A stretch of DNA of 49,072 bases from Nocardiopsis sp. CC223A. Its GTDB lineage: Bacteria > Actinomycetota > Actinomycetes > Streptosporangiales > Streptosporangiaceae. The notes under the pieces are model-generated. The model made no database searches. It worked only from the letters and a program-made list of their open reading frames with translations, and was not told where the DNA came from. A program made the position numbers and the translations under genes. Below, one piece after another: positions 16,414-23,596 of this stretch. Numbering within the stretch: position 1 is the stretch's first letter; every line of letters starts with the position of its first letter. Where the stretch lies: positions 1 to 49,072 of the forward strand of contig NZ_JASFDV010000053.1 of NCBI RefSeq assembly GCF_030766825.1, given 5' to 3'.

Positions 16414-16827
16414 CCCATCAGACTAAGTGACCACATGAGCGCGAAGAGGTGCGCTGTGGAACGGATGGTGCTGGGACGTACCGAAACGCCCACGGCACCG
16501 CGCGGGCCCTGCCACCAGACCATCTTTTCACGTGTTATCGCAGCCCCTGTGCCCTTCGGTTCGGTCGCACAGGGGGCCCGGGCCATCGCGTTCGGGGGCC
16601 GGTGCCGGCCGCGCAATGGCCCGAGCGGACCATATTCGGTGAGACGGAATGTGGGTCGAGTGGGTTCTGTCGCGACGGCCCCGAAGTCCGTAACTTTCTG
16701 CACAGCGGGGCGGGCCTTCGTCCGTCCCACTCGTCAGCCGGAGCCTACCCTTTCCCGGCACCCGCTCGGAGCACACGGATACCCGGGCTCCCCGCGGTCA
16801 CGGCCCACCCACGGGGGTGCAGCGCAC
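16414..16827. promoter_or_regulatory. Divergent regulatory region between PBP and wblA
   Basis: About 410 bases without a gene. It contains the leaderless -10 of the PBP gene (TAGTCT, minus, 16425-16420) and, centrally, a perfect 9-bp inverted repeat CCCCTGTGC (16544-16552) / GCACAGGGG (16567-16575) spaced by 14 nt, which could be an operator for wblA autoregulation or another dimeric regulator. No wblA -35/-10 was convincing. Open frames through here are read-through of the wblA frame. Confidence 0.5.
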
Positions 16828-17175
16828 ATGTGGATTCACCAGTGGACGACCCTGGCCCGCTGCCGCCGGGTCGACCCCGACGCACTGTTCGTTCAAGGCG
16901 CGGCCCAGAACCGCGCCAAGCTCATCTGCCGGGACTGTCCCGTGCGCACCGAATGCCTGGTGGACGCGCTGGACAGCCGGGTGGAGTTCGGAGTGTGGGG
17001 AGGGATGACCGAGCGCGAGCGCCGGGCGCTGCTGCGCAGACACCCGCAGGTCACCGACTGGGCCCCGGTCCTGGAGGAGGTGGCCTGCCGCGAGGGTGAG
17101 GAGGATCTCGTCCGCGACCTGGTCCGCTTCGCCGACGCCGCGGTGGCCGCCACCGCCCCCGCCGACGGACCCTGA
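16828..17175 (+). CDS. wblA: WhiB-family Fe-S transcriptional regulator, WblA/WhiB4 type (115 aa)
   Basis: Small redox-sensitive regulator that binds a 4Fe-4S cluster through four Cys: C12 (LARCRRVD), C34 and C37 (ICRDCP) and C43 (RTEC). The family turn FGVWGGMTERERRALLRR follows. The DELF-like segment DPDALFVQGAAQNRAK and C-terminal HPQVTDWAPVLEE match the WhiB4/WblA subgroup, and the flanking PBP and ArsA-like genes are the same as in Streptomyces wblA and mycobacterial whiB4 loci. WblA is known to control the switch to sporulation and to repress antibiotic production in Streptomyces; WhiB4 senses oxidants. ATG 16828 is the first plausible start. Confidence 0.93.
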   Translation: MWIHQWTTLARCRRVDPDALFVQGAAQNRAKLICRDCPVRTECLVDALDSRVEFGVWGGMTERERRALLRRHPQVTDWAPVLEEVACREGEEDLVRDLVRFADAAVAATAPADGP

Positions 17176-17204
17176 CCCCCGACCGTCACCGGCTGCCCCG
17201 GCCG

Positions 17205-18335
17205 TTACGCCCCGCGGGCCAGGGACTCCCCGATCCCGCGCAGCCCGTCCAGGTCGTGCACGTCCTCGGGCAGTGCGGGCACCTCCGCCACCGGGACCCC
17301 CGGGTGGGCGGCCGCCGTCCGCTCCCGCAACTCCCGTTCCCGCCGATGGGTGCGCACCAGGTCGGCGTGCAGCCGCAGTGCCGCCGACGCCCCCGGGTGC
17401 GTCCCCGCCGCCTCCAGGGACTCGGCGGCCGCCGTCGCCGTCGCCGCGTCCAGCCGCGCGCCCGCCCCCGCCGGCAACGGATGCGTCCGGTTGACCACCA
17501 GCCCCGCCAGCGGCATCGCGTCGGTGGCCAGCCGCCGCATGAAGTACGACGCCTCGCGCAGCGCGTCCGTGTCCGGCACCGCTACCACCACGAACGCCGT
17601 CCCCGGCGCCTGCAACAGCCGGTAGGTGCGCTCCGCGCGCTCCTGGAACCCGCCGAACACCGTGTCGAACGCCGCCACGAACGCCCGCAGGTCGTTCAGC
17701 AGCTGCGCCCCCAGGACCTTGCCCAGCACCGAGGTGACCAGCCCCATACCGGCGCCCAGCAGCCTGAACGCCCCGCTGGGCGCGGGCGCGCTCAGGAACT
17801 TCACCAGTCGCCCGTCCAGGAACCTCCCGAGCCGCTTGGGCGCGTCCAGGAAGTCCAGCGCGGACCGGCTGGGCGGGGTGTCCACCACGATGAGGTCCCA
17901 CTCCCCGGACTGGCGCAACTGCCCCAGCTTCTCCATCGCCATGTACTCCTGCGTGCCGGAGAAGCTCGTGGAGAGGGTCCGGTAGAAGGGGTTGGCCAGG
18001 ATCTGGCGGGCCCGTTCCGGGTCGGCGTGCTCCTCGACGACCTCGTCGAAGGTCCGCTTCATGTCGAGCATCATCGCGTGCATGCTCCCCGGGGTCCCCT
18101 CCGGCAGCGGCACCGGGCTCGGGGCGTTGTCGAGTGATTCCAGCCCCATCGACTGGGCCAGCCGCCGGGCCGGGTCCACGGTGATCACCACGGCGTGCCT
18201 GCCGCGTTCGGCGGCCCGCAGTCCCAGGGCGGCGGCGGTCGTGGTCTTGCCGACCCCGCCCGCCCCGCAGCACACCACGATCCGGGTGGCGGGATCGTCC
18301 AGCAGCGTGTCCACGTCCAGGCGCCCGACGCTCAC
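17205..18335 (-). CDS. ArsA/Get3-like ATPase, second of a pair (376 aa)
   Basis: SIMIBI-class ATPase of the ArsA/Get3 family. The P-loop is GAGGVGKTTTAAAL (about residues 20-33); Walker B-like DTPPSRSALDFLD and the A-loop VITVDPARRLAQSMG are present. The signature intermonomer Lys of the deviant Walker A (KGGxGKT) is replaced by Ala here, unlike its partner. A helical insertion (ILANPFYRTLSTSFSGTQEYMA) sits where Get3 binds clients. The GTG start overlaps the partner's stop (GTGA), so they are co-translated and may form a heterodimer. Corresponds to Rv3680; reported links are to envelope integrity and glycerol stress, and arsenite transport is unlikely without an ArsB gene. Confidence 0.92.
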   Translation of the reverse strand: MSVGRLDVDTLLDDPATRIVVCCGAGGVGKTTTAAALGLRAAERGRHAVVITVDPARRLAQSMGLESLDNAPSPVPLPEGTPGSMHAMMLDMKRTFDEVVEEHADPERARQILANPFYRTLSTSFSGTQEYMAMEKLGQLRQSGEWDLIVVDTPPSRSALDFLDAPKRLGRFLDGRLVKFLSAPAPSGAFRLLGAGMGLVTSVLGKVLGAQLLNDLRAFVAAFDTVFGGFQERAERTYRLLQAPGTAFVVVAVPDTDALREASYFMRRLATDAMPLAGLVVNRTHPLPAGAGARLDAATATAAAESLEAAGTHPGASAALRLHADLVRTHRRERELRERTAAAHPGVPVAEVPALPEDVHDLDGLRGIGESLARGA

Positions 18336-19369
18336 CGGCGCACCCCCTGTTCGGCCATGCGGCGGGCCAGGCCGTCCAGTGCCGCCCGGTCCACCCCGCC
18401 CTCCAGCAGGGGCAGTTCCAGCAGCGGCGCCCCGGCTCCCGCCAGCTCCTCGCGCATCCGCCGCTCCAATCCCACCCGCCGGGCGTGCGCGCCCACCTCT
18501 CCGGCCAGTGACTCCGCCAGCTCCCCGGGGTCGTCCAGCCGGGCGGCCTTGAGCCCGGCGGTCAGCTCCTCCAGGTCGACCTTCCCGGCGGCCGCGGCGG
18601 CCAGGGAGTCCTGCGGGAGTACCGGCGGGCGCATCATGTTCACCACGACCATGCCCACGTCCAGGCCGAGCGCGGTGACCTCGGCGATGCCGTCCCGGGT
18701 CTCCTGGACAGGCATCTCCTCCAGCAGCGACACGAAGTGCACCCGCGTCCGGTCGGAGCGGATCACCTCCATCACCTTGTCGGCGTGGTTGCGGATCGGG
18801 CCCACCCGGGCCAGCCCGGCCACCTCGGAGTTCACGTTGAGGAACCGGCCGATGCGTCCGGTGGGCGGTGCGTCCATGACCACCGCGTCGTAGTGGAAGG
18901 GTCCCTCCGCGCGGCGCCGTCCGCCCTCCCGGCGGCGTACCGCCTCGGTGGCCTTGCCGGTGAGCAGCACGTCCCGCAGGCCCGGCGCGATGGTGGTGGC
19001 GAAGTCGACGGCGCCCAGCCGGGTGAGGGCCTGCCCGGCCCGGCGCATGCCGTAGAACAGCTCCAGGTACTCCATGAGCGCCGCCTCGGCGTCCGCGGCC
19101 AGCGCGAACACCCGGCCGCCGCCGGGCACCGCGTCGATCTCGCGTTCCTCGTACGGCAGCGGCGGTATCCCGAACAGGGTGGAGACGCCCTGCCGCCCCT
19201 CGACCTCCACCAGCAGCACCCGTCCGCCGCCGGCCGCCAAAGCCCGGGCCAGTGCCGCCGCCACCGTCGTCTTGCCGGTGCCCCCCTTGCCGGTGACGAT
19301 GTGCAGCCGGGCGCCCTCGCACGCCCGGGCGGGGTCGGGGTACCGACCTCGGTCCTCTCGCTCGCTCAC
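18332..19369 (-). CDS. ArsA/Get3-like ATPase, first of a pair (345 aa)
   Basis: Partner of the next gene, corresponding to Rv3679. The deviant Walker A TGKGGTGKTT (near residues 25-34) keeps the signature Lys; further motifs are LLVEVEGRQGV, AVVMDAPPTGRIGRFLN and VVVNMMRPP. The DAPPTGR/DTPPSR difference between the partners suggests functional asymmetry. The GTG at 19369 is chosen because TAGACT ends 7 nt upstream (leaderless) and the preceding in-frame sequence is junk. It is divergently transcribed from the DUF4177-RidA operon. Likely role: handling of membrane or envelope proteins; this is inferred from the family. Confidence 0.92.
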   Translation of the reverse strand: MSEREDRGRYPDPARACEGARLHIVTGKGGTGKTTVAAALARALAAGGGRVLLVEVEGRQGVSTLFGIPPLPYEEREIDAVPGGGRVFALAADAEAALMEYLELFYGMRRAGQALTRLGAVDFATTIAPGLRDVLLTGKATEAVRRREGGRRRAEGPFHYDAVVMDAPPTGRIGRFLNVNSEVAGLARVGPIRNHADKVMEVIRSDRTRVHFVSLLEEMPVQETRDGIAEVTALGLDVGMVVVNMMRPPVLPQDSLAAAAAGKVDLEELTAGLKAARLDDPGELAESLAGEVGAHARRVGLERRMREELAGAGAPLLELPLLEGGVDRAALDGLARRMAEQGVRR

Positions 19370-19376
19370 TCCACGG

Positions 19377-19382
19377 AGTCTA
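19377..19382 (-). promoter_or_regulatory. -10 element of the ArsA-like operon (leaderless)
   Basis: TAGACT on the minus strand ends 7 nt before the GTG at 19369. Confidence 0.5.
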
Positions 19383-19423
19383 TGCGGGTGTCCTCGTCGC
19401 ACGCGGTGGGCCGCCCGGGTGAG

Positions 19424-19429
19424 TAGTGT
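19424..19429 (+). promoter_or_regulatory. -10 element of the DUF4177-RidA-NUDIX-MBL operon
   Basis: TAGTGT, about 55 nt before the TTG at 19484, leaves room for the GGGGGTAG ribosome-binding region. The -35 is not clear. Confidence 0.4.
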
Positions 19430-19483
19430 GGCGGCGTCGACGTGCCCGGACCCGCCGGGCGCACCGCACAGGGGGTAGTCACC

Positions 19484-19657
19484 TTGAGCAAGTGGGAGTA
19501 CCAGACGGTGGCGCTGCTGTCGCACGCCACCAAGCAGATCCTCGACAACTGGGGCGCCGACGGCTGGGAGCTGGTCTCCGTCGTCCCCGCGCCGCTGCCC
19601 GAGGGCACCGACCCGCGCAACCAGCAGTACGTCGCCTACATGAAGCGGGAACTCTAG
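19484..19657 (+). CDS. DUF4177 domain protein (57 aa)
   Basis: Very short protein with the DUF4177 signature: WEYQTVALLSHATKQILDNWGADGWELVSVVP. Homologues start at MSKWEY, so the TTG at 19484 is used, preceded by GGGGGTAG. Same position as the small gene Rv3678A before the RidA gene in mycobacteria. The function of the family is unknown; conserved Trp-Glu-Leu-Val motifs suggest a small beta fold. It ends 2 nt before the RidA start. Confidence 0.9.
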   Translation: MSKWEYQTVALLSHATKQILDNWGADGWELVSVVPAPLPEGTDPRNQQYVAYMKREL

Positions 19658-19659
19658 AG

Positions 19660-20121
19660 ATGGCCACCCCCGAAGCCCGGATCGCCGAGCTGGGACTGAC
19701 CCTGCCGGAGGTGGCGGCCCCGGTCGCCTCCTACGTTCCGGCGGTCCGCAGCGGTTCCCACGTGTACGTGTCCGGCCAGCTGCCGTTCGTGGCGGGCGAG
19801 CTGCCCACCACCGGCAAGGTCGGCGCCGAGGTCTCCCCGGAGACCGCCAAGGAGCTGGCGGCGCTGTGCGCCCTCAACGCGATCGCGGCCGTGCGCGCCG
19901 AGGTCGGCGAGCTGTCCAACGTCGTGCGCATCGTCAAGGTGGGCGGGTTCGTGGCCAGCGCCCCCGACTTCACCGGACACCCCGGGGTGATCAACGGGGC
20001 CAGCGACCTGCTCGCCGCGGTGTTCGGCGACGCGGGCGTGCACGCCCGGGCGGCGGTCGGTGTCGCGGCCCTGCCGCTGGACTCGCCGGTCGAGGTTGAC
20101 ATGATCGTCGAGGTCGTCTGA
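19660..20121 (+). CDS. RidA/YjgF family protein (153 aa)
   Basis: Enamine/imine deaminase family that removes reactive 2-aminoacrylate-like intermediates; trimers with active sites at subunit interfaces. Recognised features: YVPAVRSGSHVYVSGQLPF, CALNAIAAVRAEVGELSNVVRIVKVGGFV and HARAAVGVAALPLDSPVEVDMIVEVV. The position that carries the catalytic Arg in classical RidA (R105) is followed here by the 'ARAAVGV' block, so the longer actinobacterial subgroup may act on a different substrate. Second gene of a four-gene operon. Confidence 0.93.
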   Translation: MATPEARIAELGLTLPEVAAPVASYVPAVRSGSHVYVSGQLPFVAGELPTTGKVGAEVSPETAKELAALCALNAIAAVRAEVGELSNVVRIVKVGGFVASAPDFTGHPGVINGASDLLAAVFGDAGVHARAAVGVAALPLDSPVEVDMIVEVV

Positions 20122-20135
20122 GCGAGGGGGAGCCG

Positions 20136-20939
20136 ATGCCGAGCGGTTCAGGTCAGAGCGGGGCGGTGGTGCCCCGCCCGGCCGCCACGGTGGTGCTGCT
20201 GCGCCCGGCGGGCGCGGGCATGGAGGTCCTGCTCATGCGCAGGGTCCGCTCCATGGGGTTCGCCCCCGGCGCCTATGTCTTCCCCGGCGGCGGGGTGGAC
20301 GTGCGCGACGAGGCCGGAGACCTGCCCTGGACCGGACCGTCCCCGCGGGAGTGGGCGGACGTGCTCGGCGTCGACGTCCCGCGTGCCAGGGCCCTGGTCT
20401 GCGCCGCGGTCCGCGAGACCTTCGAGGAGACCGGGGTGCTCCTGGCCGGGGAGCCCGGGAGCGACGACCTCGTCCTGGACACGACGTCGCCGGAGTGGGA
20501 GCGGGACCGGCTGGGGCTGATCGACCGCTCCCGCTCCTTCACCGAGGTGCTGTCCCGCCGCGGCCTGGTGCTGCGCTCGGAGTGGCTGCGCGCCTGGTCG
20601 CGGTGGATCACCCCGGCGGCGGAGAAGCGTCGCTTCGACACGTGGTTCTTCGCCGCGGAACTGCCGCCCGGGCAGGTCTCCCGGGACGTCGGCGGCGAGG
20701 CCGACCTGACCCGGTGGATCGACCCGGCGCTGGTGCGGGGGGAGTGGGAGCAGGGGCGGATGCCGATGCTCCCGCCGACCCTGGTCACCTGCGGACAGGT
20801 GGCCGAGTGCGGCACCCTGGACGGGGTGAGGCACGTGAAACGGGATATCGTCCCCATTGAGCCCGAAGTGCGCGCGGTCGACGGCCGGCTCCGTGTTTTC
20901 GTCCCCGGCGGGATCGACTACCCCCTTCCCAGTGAGTGA
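20136..20939 (+). CDS. NUDIX hydrolase (267 aa)
   Basis: The core begins at ATVVLLRP and has an MRRVRSMGFAPGAYVFPGGGVD opening, followed after an insertion by the catalytic RETFEETGVLL (REUXEEXGU). The long insertion between the two halves of the Nudix box and the C-terminal ITPAAEKRRFDTWFF segment match the NUDT19/acyl-CoA diphosphatase-like group, so an acyl-CoA-type substrate is plausible but not certain. Start ATG 20136 with GAGGGGGAG upstream. Lies between RidA and the MBL gene as in relatives. Confidence 0.92.
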   Translation: MPSGSGQSGAVVPRPAATVVLLRPAGAGMEVLLMRRVRSMGFAPGAYVFPGGGVDVRDEAGDLPWTGPSPREWADVLGVDVPRARALVCAAVRETFEETGVLLAGEPGSDDLVLDTTSPEWERDRLGLIDRSRSFTEVLSRRGLVLRSEWLRAWSRWITPAAEKRRFDTWFFAAELPPGQVSRDVGGEADLTRWIDPALVRGEWEQGRMPMLPPTLVTCGQVAECGTLDGVRHVKRDIVPIEPEVRAVDGRLRVFVPGGIDYPLPSE

Positions 20940-20945
20940 GGTGCG

Positions 20946-21752
20946 ATGAGGATCGACGGTTCCGGCACGTTGCGCGCCGGCTGTGTCCTGTGCCCCAACC
21001 CCGGTCCGATGACCCTGGAGGGGACCAACACCTGGATCCTGCGCGAGCCCGGCTCCCGCGGGGTCGTCGTGGTCGACCCGGGTCCGCACGACGAGCGGCA
21101 CCTGGAGCGGGTCGCGCGCACGGTGCAGGAGCAGGGCGCCCAGGTGCTCATGGCGGTCCTCACCCACCGGCACCCGGACCACTCCGAGGGCGCCCGCTAC
21201 TTCTCGGAGCTGACCGGCGCCCCGGTGCACGCGGTCGACCCCGAGATGCGGGTGGGCGGTCGCGGGCTGGCCGACGGCGAGCTGCTGGAGGCCGACGGGC
21301 TGCGCCTGCGGGTGCTGGCCACCCCCGGGCACACCGACGACTCCGTCTGCCTGTACCTGGAGGCGGACGGGGCGATCCTCACCGGTGACACGGTCCTGGG
21401 GCACGGCACCACCGTCATCGACGGCGACGACGGCCTGGGCCCCTACATGGAGTCGCTGTACCGGTTGCGCGACCTGGTCCGCGAGCACCAGGTGCGCACC
21501 CTGCTGCCCGGCCACGGACCGATCCTCACCACCCCGGCCGCGGTACTGGACTCCTACATCGACCACCGCGAGTCCCGGCTCGCCCAGGTGCTGGACGCCG
21601 TGAACTCGGGCGCCGTGCGGGTGGAGGAGATCGTCGACCGGGTCTACCCGGACATCACCGAGCAGATCCGTTTCGCGGCGATGTCGTCGGTCCGCGCCCA
21701 GCTGCGCTACCTGTCCCGCAACGGCGGCCTCCCCGACGGCGTCGAGGCCTGA
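20946..21752 (+). CDS. Metallo-beta-lactamase-fold hydrolase (268 aa)
   Basis: Contains the metal-binding THRHPDHSEG (HxHxDH variant), the second-site ATPGHTDDS, LTGDTVLGHG and LLPGHGP, with a C-terminal winged helix (VEEIVDRVYPDITEQIRFAAMSSVRAQLRYL), the LACTB2-like architecture associated with hydrolase or nuclease activity. Corresponds to Rv3677c. ATG 20946 follows GTGAGGTGC; 6 nt separate it from the NUDIX stop, so it is the last gene of the operon. Confidence 0.93.
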   Translation: MRIDGSGTLRAGCVLCPNPGPMTLEGTNTWILREPGSRGVVVVDPGPHDERHLERVARTVQEQGAQVLMAVLTHRHPDHSEGARYFSELTGAPVHAVDPEMRVGGRGLADGELLEADGLRLRVLATPGHTDDSVCLYLEADGAILTGDTVLGHGTTVIDGDDGLGPYMESLYRLRDLVREHQVRTLLPGHGPILTTPAAVLDSYIDHRESRLAQVLDAVNSGAVRVEEIVDRVYPDITEQIRFAAMSSVRAQLRYLSRNGGLPDGVEA

Positions 21753-21780
21753 GAGCCGCGGTCCCGGTCCGCCCGGGGAC

Positions 21781-22752
21781 TCAGAGGGTGACGACCACGC
21801 TTCCGGCCTTGTGCCCGCTCTCCACGCGCCGGTGGGCGTCGGCCAGGCGCTCCAGGGGGAAGGTGCTGTCGATGAACGCCCGTACGGCTCCGGAACCGGC
21901 CAGGCCGTCCAGGTGTACGAGGTTGTCGGTGCTCTGCCGCAGCCCGGTGGCCGAGAAGCGGCAGATGCGCCCGCGGCCCTTGGCCGTCCGAAGGGCGTGG
22001 AAGAGCGCGGACGGGGTCGCCTCGGTGGTCAGGTAGGCGCCGTCGGCGGTGAGCACCCGCCGGGCGCGGGAGAAGGAGCTCTTGCCGGCGGCGTCGAAGA
22101 ACACGTCCTGCCGGAGGCCGTCGAGGGAGCCGGGGTCGGTGGGGTCCGCCGCGGTGTAGTCGACGGTGCGCCGGGCACCCAGGGAGCGCGCCAGTTCGGC
22201 GTTGGCCGCACGGCACACCCCGGTGACCTCGGCGCCCAGGTGCACGGCCAGTTGGACGCCGTAGCCCCCCACGGAGCCGGTGGCGCCGTTGACCAGGACC
22301 CGCTGCCCGGCCCGGGCCGGGTGGACGTCCCGGAGGAAGGTCAGTGCCGTGGTCGCCTCGGTGAGGCTCGCGGCCTGCTCGTGGGTCAGACCGGAGGTGA
22401 TCCCGGTCAGGATCCCGTCCTGCGGAACGCGAACGTATTCGGCGTGGGTGCCGAAACCGTTCGTGTTGAGGCCGAACACGCGGTCCCCCTCGGCGAACCG
22501 GGTGACCTCCCGGCCCACCGCGGCCACCTCGCCGGAGAAGGAACCGCCCAGGACGCGGAAGCGCGGCCGGAAGGGCCCCGCGTACAGTCTGGCGGTGAGC
22601 GGGCGGCCCGAGCGGAAGGCACAGTCCGCGGCGGTCACCGTCGTCGCGCGGATCCTCACCAGGACGTCGCCTTCTCCGGGCTCGGGTGTCGGGAACTCCC
22701 GGAGTTCCAGGACGTCGGGGGATCCGTACCGGGGTCCGGTCATCGCTTTCAT
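21781..22752 (-). CDS. Zinc-independent quinone oxidoreductase / MDR family (323 aa)
   Basis: NADPH-dependent medium-chain reductase of the quinone oxidoreductase group. N-terminal GroES-like domain (MKAMTGPRYGSPDVLELREFPTPEP, DCAFRSGRP, GGSFSGEVAAVG), the cofactor turn VLVNGATGSVGGYGVQLA (AxGxxG) near residues 147-164, and C-terminal VRAFIDSTFPLERLADAHRRVESGHKAGSVVV. The Cys ligands of zinc alcohol dehydrogenases are absent. The start overlaps the XRE regulator's stop (ATGA), so it is the last gene of a three-gene operon and probably the output of that switch. Substrate likely an electrophilic quinone or enal. Confidence 0.93.
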   Translation of the reverse strand: MKAMTGPRYGSPDVLELREFPTPEPGEGDVLVRIRATTVTAADCAFRSGRPLTARLYAGPFRPRFRVLGGSFSGEVAAVGREVTRFAEGDRVFGLNTNGFGTHAEYVRVPQDGILTGITSGLTHEQAASLTEATTALTFLRDVHPARAGQRVLVNGATGSVGGYGVQLAVHLGAEVTGVCRAANAELARSLGARRTVDYTAADPTDPGSLDGLRQDVFFDAAGKSSFSRARRVLTADGAYLTTEATPSALFHALRTAKGRGRICRFSATGLRQSTDNLVHLDGLAGSGAVRAFIDSTFPLERLADAHRRVESGHKAGSVVVTL

Positions 22753-23009
22753 CGTGTGCCTCCTCGGGCATCGTCCGGTGTACCGGGCGTTCCGGGGCCG
22801 GGGTACTGGAAGACCTCCTCCAACGGCGCGCCGAGCGCCTGGGAGATCTGGAAGGCCATCTCCAAGGTGGGCGAGTAGTGCCCCTTCTCGATGGCGATGA
22901 CGGTCTGCCGGGTCACGCCGATCCGGTCGGCCAGCTCGGCCTGGGTCATCCGGCCCCGTGCGGCCCGCAGGTCCCGGATGCGGTTGGTGACCCTGGTCGT
23001 CCTGGGCAT
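22749..23009 (-). CDS. XRE-type HTH transcriptional regulator (86 aa)
   Basis: A single Cro/CI helix-turn-helix domain: NRIRDLRAARGRMTQAELADRIGVTRQTVIAIEKGHYSPTLEMAFQISQALGAPLEEVFQYP. The subgroup (MTQAELA-RIGVTRQTVIAIE) is the one usually encoded beside small DUF2178-like membrane proteins, as here. The start follows the membrane protein's stop by 2 nt and its stop overlaps the reductase start. Two palindromic sites at the operon promoter are the likely operators for autorepression. The signal it responds to is unknown; the membrane protein may sense or modulate it. Confidence 0.93.
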   Translation of the reverse strand: MPRTTRVTNRIRDLRAARGRMTQAELADRIGVTRQTVIAIEKGHYSPTLEMAFQISQALGAPLEEVFQYPGPGTPGTPDDARGGTR

Positions 23010-23011
23010 GG

Positions 23012-23431
23012 TCAAAAACCCCTGCGGTAGGCGGTGAGCTTGACCGACGACGAGGCGATGGCGGCCAGGACGTAGGCGAGGTAGAGCGTGTTGGCGATCC
23101 AGAAATGGGGTTGTTCCAGCAGCGCCAGCCCGAAGGGGGCGACCGTGAGCACGGACATGACGACGAAGCCGACGTATTCGCCGCGCCGCTCGATCTCCCG
23201 GTCCCGCTGGTCCTTGCGGTGGGCGTTCTCGGGCCACAGCGCGGCGGCGACCATGTTGAGGGCGATCGTGGCCAGCAGCGAGGCACCGACGGCCGTCAGC
23301 AGGGGGCGCTGGTAGGGGAGGTCGGAGACGTCCGCGCCGCCGGCCCCGCTGAGGAGGACCACGAGGTAGGCGGCTGGCACGAGGACCGCGACCAGGAGGT
23401 GGATCCAGACCCGTCTTTCTTCGAACGACAT
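23012..23431 (-). CDS. DUF2178-like small membrane protein (139 aa)
   Basis: Four hydrophobic segments: about 8-28 (IHLLVAVLVPAAYLVVLLSG), 45-66 (LLTAVGASLLATIALNMVAAAL), 86-104 (EYVGFVVMSVLTVAPFGLAL) and 110-130 (FWIANTLYLAYVLAAIASSSV), with a charged cytoplasmic loop HRKDQRDREIERRGEYVG. This architecture accompanies XRE regulators of this subgroup. ATG 23431 follows GGGGAAGG and begins about 35 nt downstream of the predicted transcription start. First gene of the operon; may bind or control the regulator at the membrane (inference). Confidence 0.85.
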   Translation of the reverse strand: MSFEERRVWIHLLVAVLVPAAYLVVLLSGAGGADVSDLPYQRPLLTAVGASLLATIALNMVAAALWPENAHRKDQRDREIERRGEYVGFVVMSVLTVAPFGLALLEQPHFWIANTLYLAYVLAAIASSSVKLTAYRRGF

Positions 23432-23447
23432 GTCGGCCTTCCCCGGA

Positions 23448-23469
23448 ATGTCAAAGATTCTTTACATCA
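23448..23469 (-). promoter_or_regulatory. Operator O1 of the XRE operon
   Basis: ATGTCAAAGATTCTTTACAT (from 23448) is a near-palindrome (TGTCAAAG/CTTTACA) covering the predicted transcription start. It shares the TGTCAA-GAT-TTTGACA pattern with O2, 47 bp away centre to centre. Confidence 0.65.
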
Positions 23470-23472
23470 ATG

Positions 23473-23501
23473 ACCCTAGGAGGGCGCCGTGGGGATGTCA
23501 A
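23473..23501 (-). promoter_or_regulatory. Promoter of the membrane protein-XRE-reductase operon
   Basis: Minus strand: perfect TTGACA (23501-23496), 17-nt spacer, TAGGGT (23478-23473). The -35 lies inside operator O2 and the start point falls in O1, the arrangement of an autorepressed promoter. Confidence 0.75.
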
Positions 23502-23515
23502 GGATCTTTGACATC
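23494..23515 (-). promoter_or_regulatory. Operator O2 of the XRE operon
   Basis: A 22-bp palindrome with one mismatched pair; half-sites GATGTCAA and TTGACATC flank a GGATCT core. It overlaps the -35 hexamer. Confidence 0.7.
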
Positions 23516-23540
23516 GGATGGTCCGCGGGACCCCGGACAG

Positions 23541-23582
23541 CGCTGCGGCCGCCCGCCCCGAAGGGCGAGCGGCCGCACAGCG
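23541..23582 (-). terminator. Terminator downstream of crp
   Basis: A long GC-rich hairpin (CGGCCGC near 23546 and 23569, CGCCC/GGGCG around a CGAA loop) just after the crp stop on the minus strand. No T-run. Confidence 0.6.
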
Positions 23583-23596
23583 TGGTGGTCGTGGTG

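Noticed and set aside
13978..17175. 1065-codon plus-strand open frame
   Set aside because: Its first 900 codons are the antisense of the PBP gene and intergenic DNA; only the last 115 codons (WblA) are real.
17205..18335. Arsenite pump ATPase function for the ArsA-like pair
   Set aside because: No ArsB, ArsR or ArsC gene nearby and the locus matches the conserved WhiB4/PBP neighbourhood, so arsenic resistance is unlikely.
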